From assembly GCA_002382495.1 (NCBI GenBank), contig DFXW01000035.1, forward strand, positions 26,014 to 40,876: a stretch of DNA of 14,863 bases, read 5' to 3'. Every line of letters begins with the position of its first letter. Within the stretch, counting starts at the first letter, position 1. Below are positions 13,998-14,863 of this stretch, piece after piece. Source of the stretch: Flavobacterium sp. UBA4098. GTDB taxonomy: Bacteria > Bacteroidota > Bacteroidia > Flavobacteriales > Flavobacteriaceae. A program made the position numbers and the translations under genes. The notes under the pieces are model-generated. The model was not told the DNA's origin. It did no database searches and worked only from the letters and a program-made list of their open reading frames with translations.

Positions 13998-14863
13998 TTA
14001 TTTTTTTATCAATCCATTAACAAATTCAGTAGTATTATTTAAATAAAAATCGGCTTTTTGATCTAATTTAGGAATATTGTCATAATCATCAGTATAAAGG
14101 GCTCCTTGAGCATCATACTCCAAATGACCGAAACGATTTTCTAAATCTTCAATTTGATTAATATAAGCATTAAAACAAATCTGACCGTCAATCAATTCTT
14201 CTTTGTATTGTGCTGCAAAATTGATGAATTTTTCTTTACCATCATAATTAATCTTGATATTTTTATACAAAAAATCACAAAAAACCGGATTATTTTGTGA
14301 AATATTCAAATAATCTTCGATTCTATTGCTAACTATATCGTTTTCGCTAATTATCTTGAATGCTGAGATTAAAGAATAGAAAACGTATTTTCTGGTTTCC
14401 TCTCTTTCATAATCATTTGGATAATGTCCAGCTTCAAACAAAATAGTCGGAACGCCTAAAAACTGAAACGTATCTCCTACACAATTAATATTAAACGAAT
14501 CATCAAAACGTCCTATTTGTCCCGGAATATACTTTTGCAACACTTCATTAATTCCTGCAATTACATTGATTGCCTTTAACCTTGAATCGTTAATGTCACG
14601 CTCTTTATTAAATGAAGGGGCTAAAAATGACATGGTTGCTGTTTTACCAGACATCGATACCCCATAAATAGTACGTTGATCATGGAGATTAAAACAATAA
14701 TGGGGCTGAAATCGTTCGAATACTGCGCGCAATAGTCTACTTTCTGGTTGGGATAAATCTTGTGAATCCCGATTCAAATCAACATCATTTGCATTGGAAC
14801 GTGTATACAAACTAGCTCCATCCGGATTCAACATTGGAATCCAACAAAAAGTAAATTCATTTA
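13998..14863 (-). CDS. M14 family zinc carboxypeptidase-like protein, N-terminus outside window
   Basis: 287 residues are visible; the frame is open to the window end, so the ATG at 14834 is an internal Met in the strand FCWIPMLNPDG and the true start lies upstream. M14 signatures: NPDG (visible residues 12-15), DLNRD (28-32) with the Asn-Arg pair that binds the substrate carboxylate, His60 in FNLHDQR as the third zinc ligand, and Glu143 in ILFEAGHYP as the catalytic base. The HxxE zinc motif must be on the missing part. A C-terminal region of about 110 residues (180-287) follows the catalytic core and is not recognised. Metallopeptidase or amidase activity is likely; the substrate (peptide, peptidoglycan stem or small amide) is unknown. 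Whether it has a signal peptide cannot be seen. Confidence 0.87.
   Translation of the reverse strand, partial: NEFTFCWIPMLNPDGASLYTRSNANDVDLNRDSQDLSQPESRLLRAVFERFQPHYCFNLHDQRTIYGVSMSGKTATMSFLAPSFNKERDINDSRLKAINVIAGINEVLQKYIPGQIGRFDDSFNINCVGDTFQFLGVPTILFEAGHYPNDYEREETRKYVFYSLISAFKIISENDIVSNRIEDYLNISQNNPVFCDFLYKNIKINYDGKEKFINFAAQYKEELIDGQICFNAYINQIEDLENRFGHLEYDAQGALYTDDYDNIPKLDQKADFYLNNTTEFVNGLIKK

Noticed and set aside
1..14863. Mobile elements, CRISPR arrays, tRNA or rRNA genes, or a defence island
   Set aside because: No transposase, integrase, spaced direct repeats, tRNA-like cloverleaf or rRNA stretch was recognised; the genes are mostly chromosomal metabolism.

Overview
The window looks like ordinary core chromosome of a member of the Bacteroidota, most likely a Flavobacteriaceae species close to Flavobacterium. 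The support is low GC, several intergenic gaps carrying the Bacteroidota-type promoter (TTG, about 19 nt, TAnnTTTG) instead of sigma70 boxes, very few Shine-Dalgarno sites, and a gene set of flavobacterial type: a short PLP-dependent arginine decarboxylase, a bacterial deoxyhypusine-synthase-like protein, stand-alone proline dehydrogenase and a divergent PEP carboxylase. I see no insertion sequence, prophage, CRISPR array, tRNA or rRNA.

Layout from the left. At 1-768 is the 3' part of a nucleoside phosphorylase, overlapped by 4 bp by a signal-less substrate-binding-fold protein (765-1613). A convergent lipoprotein of the serine beta-lactamase fold (1594-2733, minus) overlaps that gene's end by 20 bp. 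Two back-to-back promoters (2772-2822) then drive the lipoprotein leftward and a homodimeric ABC exporter (2841-4628) rightward. A bidirectional terminator separates the exporter from proline dehydrogenase (4662-5831, minus), which is divergent from 3-dehydroquinate synthase aroB (5924-6991, plus).

The centre is a polyamine region. A well-formed promoter at 7013-7044 precedes a 52-59 codon small ORF, an AT-rich inverted repeat, the arginine decarboxylase (7284-8681), the deoxyhypusine-synthase-like enzyme (8767-9738) and a small protein with an extremely acidic tail (9752-10156). Arginine decarboxylation supplies agmatine, and the DHS-like enzyme plausibly makes homospermidine, the characteristic polyamine of flavobacteria. 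A second bidirectional terminator closes this block.

The right part is read leftward: an M14 zinc carboxypeptidase cut by the window end (13998-14863), an Lrp/AsnC regulator with its own promoter and terminator (13438-13917), PEP carboxylase ppc (10753-13338) and a DinB-like three-histidine protein (10227-10742) 10 bp behind it.

No clear undescribed multi-gene system is visible. The best leads are the small ORF and leader upstream of the arginine decarboxylase, the acidic protein attached to the DHS-like gene, the orphan binding protein coupled to a nucleoside phosphorylase, and the divergent PEP carboxylase whose normally invariant C-terminal glycine is replaced.
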